From Microbacterium testaceum StLB037 (GTDB taxonomy: Bacteria > Actinomycetota > Actinomycetes > Actinomycetales > Microbacteriaceae), in assembly GCF_900104345.1 (NCBI RefSeq), contig NZ_FNJN01000001.1, positions 124,001 to 188,000 on the forward strand: a stretch of 64,000 nucleotides of DNA, written 5' to 3'. The position numbers were made by a program, and so were the translations under genes. This document shows positions 27,345 to 34,614 of this stretch, one piece after another. The notes beneath the pieces are model-generated. The model saw only the letters and a program-made list of their open reading frames with translations, searched no databases and was not told the origin of the DNA. Positions within the stretch are counted from its first letter, which is position 1; every line of letters begins with the position of its first letter.

Positions 27345-28274
27345 ATGCCTTCTCGCGTGGGAATCGTCGTCCGAACCCGCAGGCGCCCCGACTTCCTCCG
27401 CCGCGCGCTGGCGGATGTCGCGGCGCAGACCTTCCACGACTACCGCATCGTGGTCGTGAACGACGGGGGAGACCCCGATGAGGTCGAGGCGATCGTCGCC
27501 GCGTCCGACGTCCGTGACGCGGTGCAGGTCCAGCACATCGCCGATGGCGAGGGCGGCCGCTGCGTCGCCGCCAACACCGGCGTGCGCGATGCCGGGACCG
27601 ATCTCGTCGTGCTCCACGACGACGATGACCGGTGGCATCCCGAGTTCCTCGCCCGAACGGTCGCCTGGTTGGACGATCACGCCCATTCTCCCGCTGTCGC
27701 GGTTTCCACCGAGATCGTTTACGAGGAGCAGCGCGGAGGGACCTGGACCGAGGTCGGCCGGGCGCCGTTCTGGGCGGGAATGCAGCGCATCTCCCTCGGC
27801 GAAATGATGAGCGTCAACCGAGCGGTCCCCATCTCCGTGCTCTATCGCCGGTCGGTCCACGACGAGGTCGGCTGGTACGACGAGACCCTCGACGCGGTCG
27901 AGGACTGGGACCTCTATCTGCGCATCCTCCGCACCGGCGAGATCGGTTTCCTCCCCGGCGAGGCGCTGGCCTTCTGGGCGCAGAGACCGGATGCCACGGG
28001 CCTCGACGCCAACAGCATGTTCGCTCTCACCGAGGCGCACGCCGTCGACGATGCGCGCGTCCGCGACAGAGCCCTCGCGGAGTGGGTGCGTCGCGAGGGG
28101 CCGGGTCTGCCGCTGTACATGGCGAGTCTGCAGGCGGAGCTCAAGGCGCATGTCGACAGGCGATTCGAGGAGGTTTCGGCAGGGCTGCGCCACGACCTGC
28201 GCAGCGAGCTCGACGCCCACCAGCCGTTCTGGTCGCGGGTGCGTCGCTTACGCCGAGGCTTGCGCCGTCGGTGA
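27345..28274 (+). CDS. GT2 family glycosyltransferase
   Basis: A 309-residue GT-A enzyme. The start GIVVRTRRRPDFLRRALADV, the nucleotide loop IVVVNDGGDPDE, the metal-binding LHDDDDRWHPEFL and the catalytic VEDWDLYLRI are in the expected order and spacing for GT2. The C-terminus is a charged helical tail ending in an Arg-rich stretch, which may associate with the membrane. It follows the CgeB-like gene with a 38-bp gap and its own -10 box. Donor and acceptor cannot be deduced. Confidence 0.88.
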   Translation: MPSRVGIVVRTRRRPDFLRRALADVAAQTFHDYRIVVVNDGGDPDEVEAIVAASDVRDAVQVQHIADGEGGRCVAANTGVRDAGTDLVVLHDDDDRWHPEFLARTVAWLDDHAHSPAVAVSTEIVYEEQRGGTWTEVGRAPFWAGMQRISLGEMMSVNRAVPISVLYRRSVHDEVGWYDETLDAVEDWDLYLRILRTGEIGFLPGEALAFWAQRPDATGLDANSMFALTEAHAVDDARVRDRALAEWVRREGPGLPLYMASLQAELKAHVDRRFEEVSAGLRHDLRSELDAHQPFWSRVRRLRRGLRRR

Positions 28275-28324
28275 CGACCTGATGTCGTGCGGCGTGGGCG
28301 GCTGCGGGAAGAGGACATGCCACG

Positions 28325-28330
28325 CATAAT
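28325..28330 (+). promoter_or_regulatory. -10 box of the lipoprotein/surface-protein operon
   Basis: CATAAT is followed by 6 nt and the GTG at 28337; only its first base departs from the -10 consensus TATAAT apart from the shared A. Confidence 0.55.
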
Positions 28331-28336
28331 GTTTGC

Positions 28337-28873
28337 GTGAAGCACGCCATCGCCGCCGCCGTTCCGTCCTCCCTCCGGCGCACGCGTGTCGTGCTCCCCG
28401 CCCTTCTCGTCGCGGGGGTCCTCGGGTTCTCGGGATGCGCGACGTCCCCCGGTTCGACGACGCCGTCGCCGACCGTCTCGGAGGCGACGGCCTCTCCCAC
28501 GGCGAGCGCCTCTGCGTCGTCGCTGCCCAGCGCGACGCCGACGCCATCCGCGACCTCGGGCGGCACCGAGGCGACGACGGCACCGTACAACGGCGAGATC
28601 CTCATCATCACGTCCGAGGTGCGTGACGGGTCGCTGCAGGTATCGGCCATGGTGCCGGGCGTGTCCGAGTCGGGCGGTACCTGCACCCTCACCCTCACCT
28701 CCACCGGCAAGAGCGTGCAGACCGCGGCAAACGAGGGCAAGGACGTCACCTACTGCGGCTTGATGTCCATCGCCGTCACGGACGGGTCCGCCCAACCGAC
28801 GTTCCAGGTCTCCTACAGCTCGCGCACCACGTCCGCCACATCCGCGGTGACGACGGTCGAGCCGACCTCGTGA
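28337..28873 (+). CDS. Predicted lipoprotein of unknown function
   Basis: A 178-residue exported protein. The signal sequence has an Arg-rich n-region, a hydrophobic core (VVLPALLVAGVLGF) and a lipobox ending SGC, so the mature protein would be lipid-anchored. Next comes a roughly 45-residue linker made almost wholly of Ser, Thr, Pro and Ala. The C-terminal 85 residues form a small beta-rich domain with two cysteines (GGTCTLTL and VTYCGLMS) that could form a disulfide. The stop overlaps the start of the large repeat protein by 4 nt, suggesting the two act together at the cell surface. No family recognised. Confidence 0.8.
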   Translation: MKHAIAAAVPSSLRRTRVVLPALLVAGVLGFSGCATSPGSTTPSPTVSEATASPTASASASSLPSATPTPSATSGGTEATTAPYNGEILIITSEVRDGSLQVSAMVPGVSESGGTCTLTLTSTGKSVQTAANEGKDVTYCGLMSIAVTDGSAQPTFQVSYSSRTTSATSAVTTVEPTS

Positions 28874-31287
28874 TCCGTCGTACCCGGCGTCGCGGCGTCG
28901 CCGCGGTCGTCGCGGCCTGGGCGTGCGGTCTCGCTCTGCTGGTCGCGGCACCGATCGCCCTCCCCGCGACCGTCGCCCCTGCTCCCTCCGCATCCGCGGC
29001 GAACGCCTCCGACTGGAACGCGGGCAACATCATCGACGACGCCGTCTTCTACGACGGCAACGCGATGAGCGCTGGCGAGATCCAGGGATTCCTCAACGAC
29101 AAGGTGCGCAACTGCCAGTCCGGGTACACCTGCCTCAAGGACTACCGCCAGACCACCGACAACCGCCCGGCGGACAAGTACTGCAACGGGTACTCCGGTG
29201 CGCCGAACGAGAGCGCCGCGACGATCATCGACAAGGTCGCCCGCTCGTGCGGCATCAGCCAGAAGTCGCTGCTCGTGCTTCTGCAAAAGGAACAGGGTCT
29301 GGTCACTTCGACGGCGCCCTCGGCGTGGAACTACTCCGCCGCGACCGGTCAGGGCTGCCCCGACACGGCACCCTGTGACGCCTCCACCCAGGGCTTCTTC
29401 TACCAGGTCTACTACGGAGCCCGTCAGTTCGAGGTCTACCGCCTCAACCCCACCTGGTGGGGATACCAGGCGGGCCGCTGGAACAACATCCTCTACAACC
29501 CGAACGGGGGATGCGGCACACAGCGCGTTTACATCGAGAACCAAGCCACCGCAGGGCTCTACATCTACACGCCGTATGTGCCCAACCAGGCGGCACTGAA
29601 CAACCTCTACGGCACCGGCGACGGCTGCTCCGCGTACGGGAACCGCAACTTCTGGCGGACGTTCACGGACTGGTTCGGGTCTACCCGTTCGGGAGGTAAC
29701 CCGTTCGGGTACATTGATCAGGTAGAGGCCTATCCGGGCGGCATTCGTGTGCGGGGCTGGGCAATCGACCCGAACACGACCGACCCCATCCAGGTTCACG
29801 CCTACTTGGGATCGGTAGGCACGGTCCTCACCGCGGACGGCGACCGTCCCGACGTGAGCGACGCCTACCCGGGGAGTGGTTCGCGGCACGGGTTCGATGC
29901 GCGAATTCCTGCCCCCTCAAGCGGCAGCGGAACAGTCTGCCTGTATGCGATCAATACAGGACCCGGTTCGAATGTGACACTTGGCTGTCGAGAGATGCCC
30001 TTCTATTCCGGTTCACCGGTCGGCGCCGTTGACTCTGTCCAAGTCGCTTCGGGGTCGGTCACGATCGCGGGCTGGGCGTTGGATCCCGATACCGCCGATT
30101 CCATCGCCGTGCATGCATATGTGGATGGGGCCGGAACTGCAATTCTGAGAGCGGACCAGGATCGTCCTGATCTCGCCACGCATTACCCGGTGCACGGCAC
30201 TGCCCACGGGTACCGTGCGACAGTGAAAGTTCCTCTCGGTGCGCAGACCTTGTGTCTATATGGAATCGATTCCGGTCGGGACGACAACACCACCTTAGGT
30301 TGTCGCAGCATCATGATCCCCGCTGCGAAAGATGTCGGCCGGGCGCCGATCGGTAACCTGGAGTCGGTCGCCGTGGTCGGGTCGACGGCTCGCGTGACGG
30401 GGTGGGCCATCGACCCCGACACTTCTCAGCCGATCCCCCTTCACATCTATGTCGCGGGTGCTGGCCGAGCGTTCACTGCCAATCGTGATCGTCCCGATGT
30501 CGCCGCTACTTACCCGCCGTACGGGGCCGCCCACGGCTTCGATGAGGTCCTGGACCTCCCCCCGGGGGACAGCACCGTCTGCGCTTACGCCATCAATACC
30601 GCTGGCGCCAACACGACCCTCGGGTGCAGGTCGGTGACGTCCACTGACCAGGGCCGGGCACCCATCGGCAACTTCGAATCTGCGACCGTATCGGGGCGGA
30701 CCGCCACGGTGACGGGCTGGGCGATCGATCCTGACACGATCCGCCCGATTTCGGTCAAGATCTCGGTCGACGGAAAGGTCGTTCAGGTGACGGCGCAGGA
30801 CAGTCGACCCGATGTCGGGGCGGCGTATCCGACATACGGCCCGATGCACGGGTTTTCACGCACAGTCGATATTCCCGTTGGCCCATCGACGGTGTGCATC
30901 GCAGCTGTCAATTCCGCAGGTCCTGACAGCGACTTGGGCTGTCGGACCGTGACCACGCGGGATGAGGGCCGTGCGCCAATCGGGAGTCTCGACGAGGTGA
31001 GCGTCTCCGGCACGACACTGACCGTTCGCGGGTGGGCCATCGACCCCGACACTGCGCGGCCGATCGACGTGCACGTGTACGTCGGTGCAAACGGTGGGGC
31101 CGTCCCTGCCAATCTGAACCGGCCGGACGTCGGTGCGGCCTACCCGGCCTATGGTGCCTCTCACGGCTTTCAGACCACCGGGACGATCCCTCCTGGATCC
31201 TCACGCGTGTGCGTCTACGCCATCAACACGGCCGGCCCCAACCCGCTACTTGGATGCAGGGATGTCACCGTGTCCGCTGCAGGCTGA
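28870..31287 (+). CDS. Secreted repeat protein with N-terminal hydrolase-like domain and five C-terminal beta repeats
   Basis: An 805-residue exported protein with a signal peptide of about 45 residues (RRTRRRGVAAVVAAW core, cleavage near ASA-ANA). Residues about 45-275 form a cysteine-containing domain with LLVLLQKEQGLVTST, YYGARQFEVYRLNP and NRNFWRTFTDWFGS; the layout and the Glu in QKEQG recall lysozyme-like folds, but that is inference. Five repeats of about 105 residues begin near residues 280, 385, 495, 600 and 705. Each has GWAIDPDT, RPDV..YP..G..HGF and C.YAIN......LGCR, probably with one disulfide. No sortase motif or membrane anchor follows. Similar proteins are sometimes called hemagglutinin; no function is proven. 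Confidence 0.8.
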   Translation: MIRRTRRRGVAAVVAAWACGLALLVAAPIALPATVAPAPSASAANASDWNAGNIIDDAVFYDGNAMSAGEIQGFLNDKVRNCQSGYTCLKDYRQTTDNRPADKYCNGYSGAPNESAATIIDKVARSCGISQKSLLVLLQKEQGLVTSTAPSAWNYSAATGQGCPDTAPCDASTQGFFYQVYYGARQFEVYRLNPTWWGYQAGRWNNILYNPNGGCGTQRVYIENQATAGLYIYTPYVPNQAALNNLYGTGDGCSAYGNRNFWRTFTDWFGSTRSGGNPFGYIDQVEAYPGGIRVRGWAIDPNTTDPIQVHAYLGSVGTVLTADGDRPDVSDAYPGSGSRHGFDARIPAPSSGSGTVCLYAINTGPGSNVTLGCREMPFYSGSPVGAVDSVQVASGSVTIAGWALDPDTADSIAVHAYVDGAGTAILRADQDRPDLATHYPVHGTAHGYRATVKVPLGAQTLCLYGIDSGRDDNTTLGCRSIMIPAAKDVGRAPIGNLESVAVVGSTARVTGWAIDPDTSQPIPLHIYVAGAGRAFTANRDRPDVAATYPPYGAAHGFDEVLDLPPGDSTVCAYAINTAGANTTLGCRSVTSTDQGRAPIGNFESATVSGRTATVTGWAIDPDTIRPISVKISVDGKVVQVTAQDSRPDVGAAYPTYGPMHGFSRTVDIPVGPSTVCIAAVNSAGPDSDLGCRTVTTRDEGRAPIGSLDEVSVSGTTLTVRGWAIDPDTARPIDVHVYVGANGGAVPANLNRPDVGAAYPAYGASHGFQTTGTIPPGSSRVCVYAINTAGPNPLLGCRDVTVSAAG
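29707..31266 (+). repeat. Five tandem repeats of about 315 bp in the surface protein gene
   Basis: The repeat units start near 29707, 30022, 30352, 30667 and 30982. They keep the protein motifs GWAIDPDT and HGF but differ in nucleotide sequence and have visibly lower G+C than the rest of the window. Repeats 3 to 5 are most alike, which fits later duplication. Confidence 0.8.
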
Positions 31288-31295
31288 GGAAAATT

Positions 31296-31338
31296 AGACC
31301 CCCAGGGGCGAGCTCGTGAACCGCGTCCCTGGGGGTCT
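31296..31338. terminator. 12-bp perfect hairpin between convergent genes
   Basis: AGACCCCCAGGG at 31296-31307 and CCCTGGGGGTCT at 31327-31338 form a perfect 12-bp stem with a 19-nt loop. It sits between the ends of the surface-protein gene and the convergent DUF2142 gene. TGTCCTTGTC follows on the plus strand. This is the clearest terminator of the window and probably works both ways. Confidence 0.85.
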
Positions 31339-31373
31339 GTCCTTGTCACTCGCGGGATAAGGAGGGCCGCTTA

Positions 31374-32891
31374 TCAGCCGCGAACAACAGCAGGTGCTAC
31401 TGGTGTCTTCTTCGACAGTGCGCTCTCCGGAGTCGGACCGACGACGGTTCGGACGACAAGGAGGAGGCCGGCGAAGAACACAGCCCCCAGGAGCGGGACC
31501 GCGAGCGGAGGCGACCATTGCCACGCCGCCGTGAAAGCGGCTGTATCGCCCGCCAGATATCGGTGGCCTGTTCGGATGACGGTGATGGTGACTCCGACGA
31601 ACAGGAACGCGGGAAGTAGCCAACGCATCATGTTGACAATGCGCTTCGCCGAGTCGTCGAAGGGTCTCCGGTCGGGTCCGGAGTCAATCGCTAGAGCAGC
31701 GAGAACGACGAGGGCCGCGACCAGCGGCATGGTGTAACGCCCTTGCCACCCATAGCCCGACCACTGCATACCCGACAGCACACCGGGAATAAGCGTTGCC
31801 GATGCGAAGGCCAGAATAATTGCCCACCGTGACCGTCTCGAGGCGAGGCCGAACGCGAAGATGATGACACCGCCGACCAACAGGATCCAGGATGTCGAGA
31901 GGATGTTGGGGCTGCGAAGATCAAGCCAACCAAGGTTCCCGTACATTTGCGTGACTTGCTCGTGATAGTTCGAGTAAAACACTGCGATGCCTGCGAGCCC
32001 CTCTCGGAAAGAGGCCGGCTTGTCCACCCCGACGTAGTTCGTCCCGTGGACCAGGACCCAGCCGATGCTGAAGGCGGTCGTGGCACCGATGCCGGCCGCG
32101 ACAATCCACGCGCGGCGATCCGTGACGAGCACACGGATCCGCCCGACACCAGCAACGACGAGAAGTGCTACAGCGGTCGCGGCGAGGAAGAGAGGAGACA
32201 GGCCCCGCGTCACGACAAGAACGCAGGAGGACGCAAGCAGCAGCGAATGCTCTTCCTTCCATCTCGGTGTGCCGCTGTCGTTCGCAACGGCGAACCCTGA
32301 AACCGTGGCCGCGAACAATGTGGCGATCTCCCACGCACTGGGATTGAGCACCATGCCCACGTAAAGCGTCATCGGGGTCAGGAAAAGAGAGGCGGCGAGA
32401 AGCGGAAACGGGGTTCGGCTCCTTCTCCAAAGTAACGACAAGCCCCACGCAAGAAACACCGCAGTTACGGTCGCAGCGAGGGCGCGGGCGAGGTACAAAC
32501 CGTATTCGGTGGGCACCAGAAGGCTGCCGAGGCCCGTCCACAGGTAGAACACCGGGTTGTAAAGTCCGGCGTTCGTCTGTGAAACGATATCGGCGTCGGA
32601 GATGATGCGGAGCGGGCCTTGGCAGGCCGCCGTGACATCCGGCTGGAATGCGATGCAGGTAGCGAACTGATGAACATTCGCCAGCCGCGCCGGGAGTGTC
32701 GGTTCGAGGAGCCCGGCCTGTCCTCGGACAACTGCCGCCGCATACACATAGTGGGCAGCCTCGTCTGCTCCCGAGGCGATCGGGAGAAAAATCGCCCCCG
32801 AAAGCAAGATCGCAAGAATTCCGACGAATATCGTCGCAATCTGGGCGAAACGCCCCGCGGGTAGTGAAAGGCGAGAGGGGAGAGCGCGCAT
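31374..32891 (-). CDS. DUF2142-family membrane protein (likely GT-C-type glycosyltransferase)
   Basis: A 505-residue integral membrane protein with about 11-13 hydrophobic segments. After the first (IATIFVGILAILLSGAIFL) comes ASGADEAAHYVYAAAVVRGQ, the acidic first-loop signature of DUF2142, which resembles the catalytic loop of GT-C transferases that use polyprenyl-phosphate sugars. GPLRIISDADIVSQTNAGLYNPVFY follows in part of the large loop. It is divergent from a polyprenol-phosphate-sugar-synthase-like GT2 and near GtrA, so transfer of a lipid-linked sugar on the outer membrane face is plausible. G+C and codon bias are lower than in neighbouring operons. A TAGGAT box at 32953-32958 gives a leader of about 55 nt. 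Confidence 0.85.
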   Translation of the reverse strand: MRALPSRLSLPAGRFAQIATIFVGILAILLSGAIFLPIASGADEAAHYVYAAAVVRGQAGLLEPTLPARLANVHQFATCIAFQPDVTAACQGPLRIISDADIVSQTNAGLYNPVFYLWTGLGSLLVPTEYGLYLARALAATVTAVFLAWGLSLLWRRSRTPFPLLAASLFLTPMTLYVGMVLNPSAWEIATLFAATVSGFAVANDSGTPRWKEEHSLLLASSCVLVVTRGLSPLFLAATAVALLVVAGVGRIRVLVTDRRAWIVAAGIGATTAFSIGWVLVHGTNYVGVDKPASFREGLAGIAVFYSNYHEQVTQMYGNLGWLDLRSPNILSTSWILLVGGVIIFAFGLASRRSRWAIILAFASATLIPGVLSGMQWSGYGWQGRYTMPLVAALVVLAALAIDSGPDRRPFDDSAKRIVNMMRWLLPAFLFVGVTITVIRTGHRYLAGDTAAFTAAWQWSPPLAVPLLGAVFFAGLLLVVRTVVGPTPESALSKKTPVAPAVVRG

Positions 32892-32952
32892 GTGGTGATG
32901 GATCCTTCCGAGCGCGGCTCACCGGTTTGGGGCACGTCGCTGGCAGGTGTGA

Positions 32953-32958
32953 TCCTAC
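32953..32958 (-). promoter_or_regulatory. -10 box of the DUF2142 gene
   Basis: TAGGAT on the minus strand; the transcript would start about 55 nt before the ATG at 32891. It mirrors the TAGGAT of the divergent gene. Confidence 0.45.
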
Positions 32959-33001
32959 AAGCCGACGTATGAGGTCTTCATCTGCGGAGGTGTCGCGCTG
33001 G

Positions 33002-33007
33002 TAGGAT
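33002..33007 (+). promoter_or_regulatory. -10 box of the GT2/DUF2304 operon
   Basis: TAGGAT is followed by 7 nt and the ATG at 33015. Confidence 0.6.
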
Positions 33008-33014
33008 CGAGAAG

Positions 33015-33746
33015 ATGTCTGCCGCACGATCGAGCACTCTGGTCATCGTTCCGGCGTGGAACGAGGGCGAGAGCGTCGGCCCCACTGTGAGAGAGATTCG
33101 TGCCCAGCCTGAGGGTTGGGACATCTTGGTGGTGGACGACGGATCCTCGGACGACACACCGGAGCAGGCTCGGGTAGCGGGCGCGACGGTGCTCTCCCTT
33201 CCTTTCAATCTGGGCGTCGGCGGAGCGATGCGTGCAGGGTTCCTCTACGCGCAGCGACACGGGTACGCGCGGGCGATCCAAGTCGATGCAGACGGGCAGC
33301 ACAATCCGCGCGACATCGCCGTCGTCCTGGATGGGCTCGAGGTCGCAGACATATCCATCGGCGCTCGCTTCGCGGAAGTCGGGGACTACTCGGCCCGAGG
33401 TCCGCGGCGCTGGGCGATGCGAATGCTCGCCACCGTTCTGTCCCGCATCGCGGGCACTCGACTCACCGACGTGACTAGCGGCTTCCGTGCTGCGAATGTG
33501 CGTGCAATAGATCAATACGTTCTGTACTACCCCGCCGAGTACCTCGGAGATACCGTGGACTCGCTCGTGAACGCGCTGCACGCCGGGCTGACGGTAGTAC
33601 AGGTTCCTGTCGCGATGCGCCCCCGCGCCGCCGGTAGGCCCAGCCAGAATCCGCTTGGAGCCGCTGTGTACTTGCTCCGGTCCGTCTTCGCGCTGTCGCT
33701 CGCCATCACACGTGGTGCTGCTAGTAAGACAGGAGTACGAGCATGA
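33015..33746 (+). CDS. GT2 glycosyltransferase, polyprenyl-phosphate sugar synthase type
   Basis: A 243-residue GT-A enzyme of the dolichyl-phosphate-mannose-synthase group. LVIVPAWNEGESV opens the fold, ILVVDDGSSDDTPE binds the nucleotide, QVDADGQHNPRD is the metal-binding and catalytic segment, and TDVTSGFRAANVRA is typical of enzymes that charge polyprenyl phosphate. No C-terminal membrane helices are present apart from a moderately hydrophobic last 30 residues. It overlaps the DUF2304 gene by 4 nt, a very common pairing. The sugar is unknown. Confidence 0.9.
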   Translation: MSAARSSTLVIVPAWNEGESVGPTVREIRAQPEGWDILVVDDGSSDDTPEQARVAGATVLSLPFNLGVGGAMRAGFLYAQRHGYARAIQVDADGQHNPRDIAVVLDGLEVADISIGARFAEVGDYSARGPRRWAMRMLATVLSRIAGTRLTDVTSGFRAANVRAIDQYVLYYPAEYLGDTVDSLVNALHAGLTVVQVPVAMRPRAAGRPSQNPLGAAVYLLRSVFALSLAITRGAASKTGVRA

Positions 33747-34147
33747 TCGTCGTCGCCGGAATAGCCTTCGCCGTCCTCGTTCTCGCGATAATCGTGGTCA
33801 TGCTGCTCCGGCGGCAGCTTCGAGAGAAGTACGCCACCCTGTGGCTTCTCATCGGCCTCGCGCTGCTCATCATTTCAGTCTTTCCCGGTCTGCTTCTTCA
33901 GCTGACACATCTGCTCGGCGTCGAGGTTCCCGCCAACCTCATCTTCGCGCTCTCGCTCGTGCTGCTCGTCGGTGTGGCGCTTCACCTGTCGTGGGAGCTT
34001 TCTCGTGCAGAGGAAGAGATACGTCGTCTCGCTGAAGAGACGGCGATCAATCGGGCAGACATCGATGTTCTCGCCCGGCGTCTCGACGCAACGGAGCGCG
34101 CTCACAAGCCTCGCGACGCGAACCCGTCAGGCACCGCTGAGTCGTAA
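33743..34147 (+). CDS. DUF2304 small membrane protein
   Basis: A 134-residue protein with three or four hydrophobic segments in the first 90 residues, including the family signature RRQLREKYATLWLL, and a charged helical tail (SRAEEEIRRLAEETAINRAD). DUF2304 proteins regularly follow GT2 polyprenyl-phosphate sugar synthases and probably anchor or regulate them at the membrane. The ATG at 33743 overlaps the GT2 stop by 4 nt. The gene ends 11 bp from the convergent gtrA-like gene. Confidence 0.85.
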   Translation: MIVVAGIAFAVLVLAIIVVMLLRRQLREKYATLWLLIGLALLIISVFPGLLLQLTHLLGVEVPANLIFALSLVLLVGVALHLSWELSRAEEEIRRLAEETAINRADIDVLARRLDATERAHKPRDANPSGTAES

Positions 34148-34158
34148 GCTCGCGCTGT

Positions 34159-34614
34159 TCAAGGGGAAGAATTTCGACGCGGGGCGGCGAAAACCCAGTA
34201 GCGATAAGCGAAGTAGTTCCACACCGTCGTAGATGCAACTGCGACGATCTTTCCGAAGATCCAGGCGGGGCCCAGCGCGGCGACACCCGCCACAATGGCC
34301 GTCGTAGCAATCGTGTTGAAAGCCACGAGCGCGGTATATTTCACCGCGCTCGAAGCGACGCTCGACGCTGTGCCGAACGTCAGAAAGCGCTGAAGGATAT
34401 ACGTCACTCCGAAGCTGAGCAGGAAGGCCGTGGGGGTCGCGATGACCAACGGCACGGCCAGCCAGTCATGCAGTAGCGCGAGCAGACTAACGTCAACCAG
34501 GAAGGCAACCCCTCCAACGAGGAGGTAACGGACGGCGCTATGGGACCAGACGAAGCTGATCGCACGAGCGAGAGGCCCACCGGTGGCCTCATCCTGACGC
34601 CGAGGCGAACTCAT
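34159..34614 (-). CDS. GtrA-family membrane protein
   Basis: A 151-residue protein with four membrane helices. VRYLLVGGVAFLVDVSLLALL is the first-helix signature in part, and VTYILQRFLTFG and WNYFAYRYWVF are the conserved aromatic segments of GtrA. Family members are thought to flip polyprenyl-phosphate-linked hexoses. The ATG overlaps the stop of the rmlC-rmlD gene by 4 nt, so it belongs to the rhamnose operon. A matching GT2 (33015) and a GT-C candidate (31374) lie within 3 kb. Confidence 0.9.
   Translation of the reverse strand: MSSPRRQDEATGGPLARAISFVWSHSAVRYLLVGGVAFLVDVSLLALLHDWLAVPLVIATPTAFLLSFGVTYILQRFLTFGTASSVASSAVKYTALVAFNTIATTAIVAGVAALGPAWIFGKIVAVASTTVWNYFAYRYWVFAAPRRNSSP

Noticed and set aside
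31296..31338. Riboswitch or regulatory RNA between convergent genes
   Set aside because: A perfect 12-bp stem between two stop codons is explained as a bidirectional terminator.
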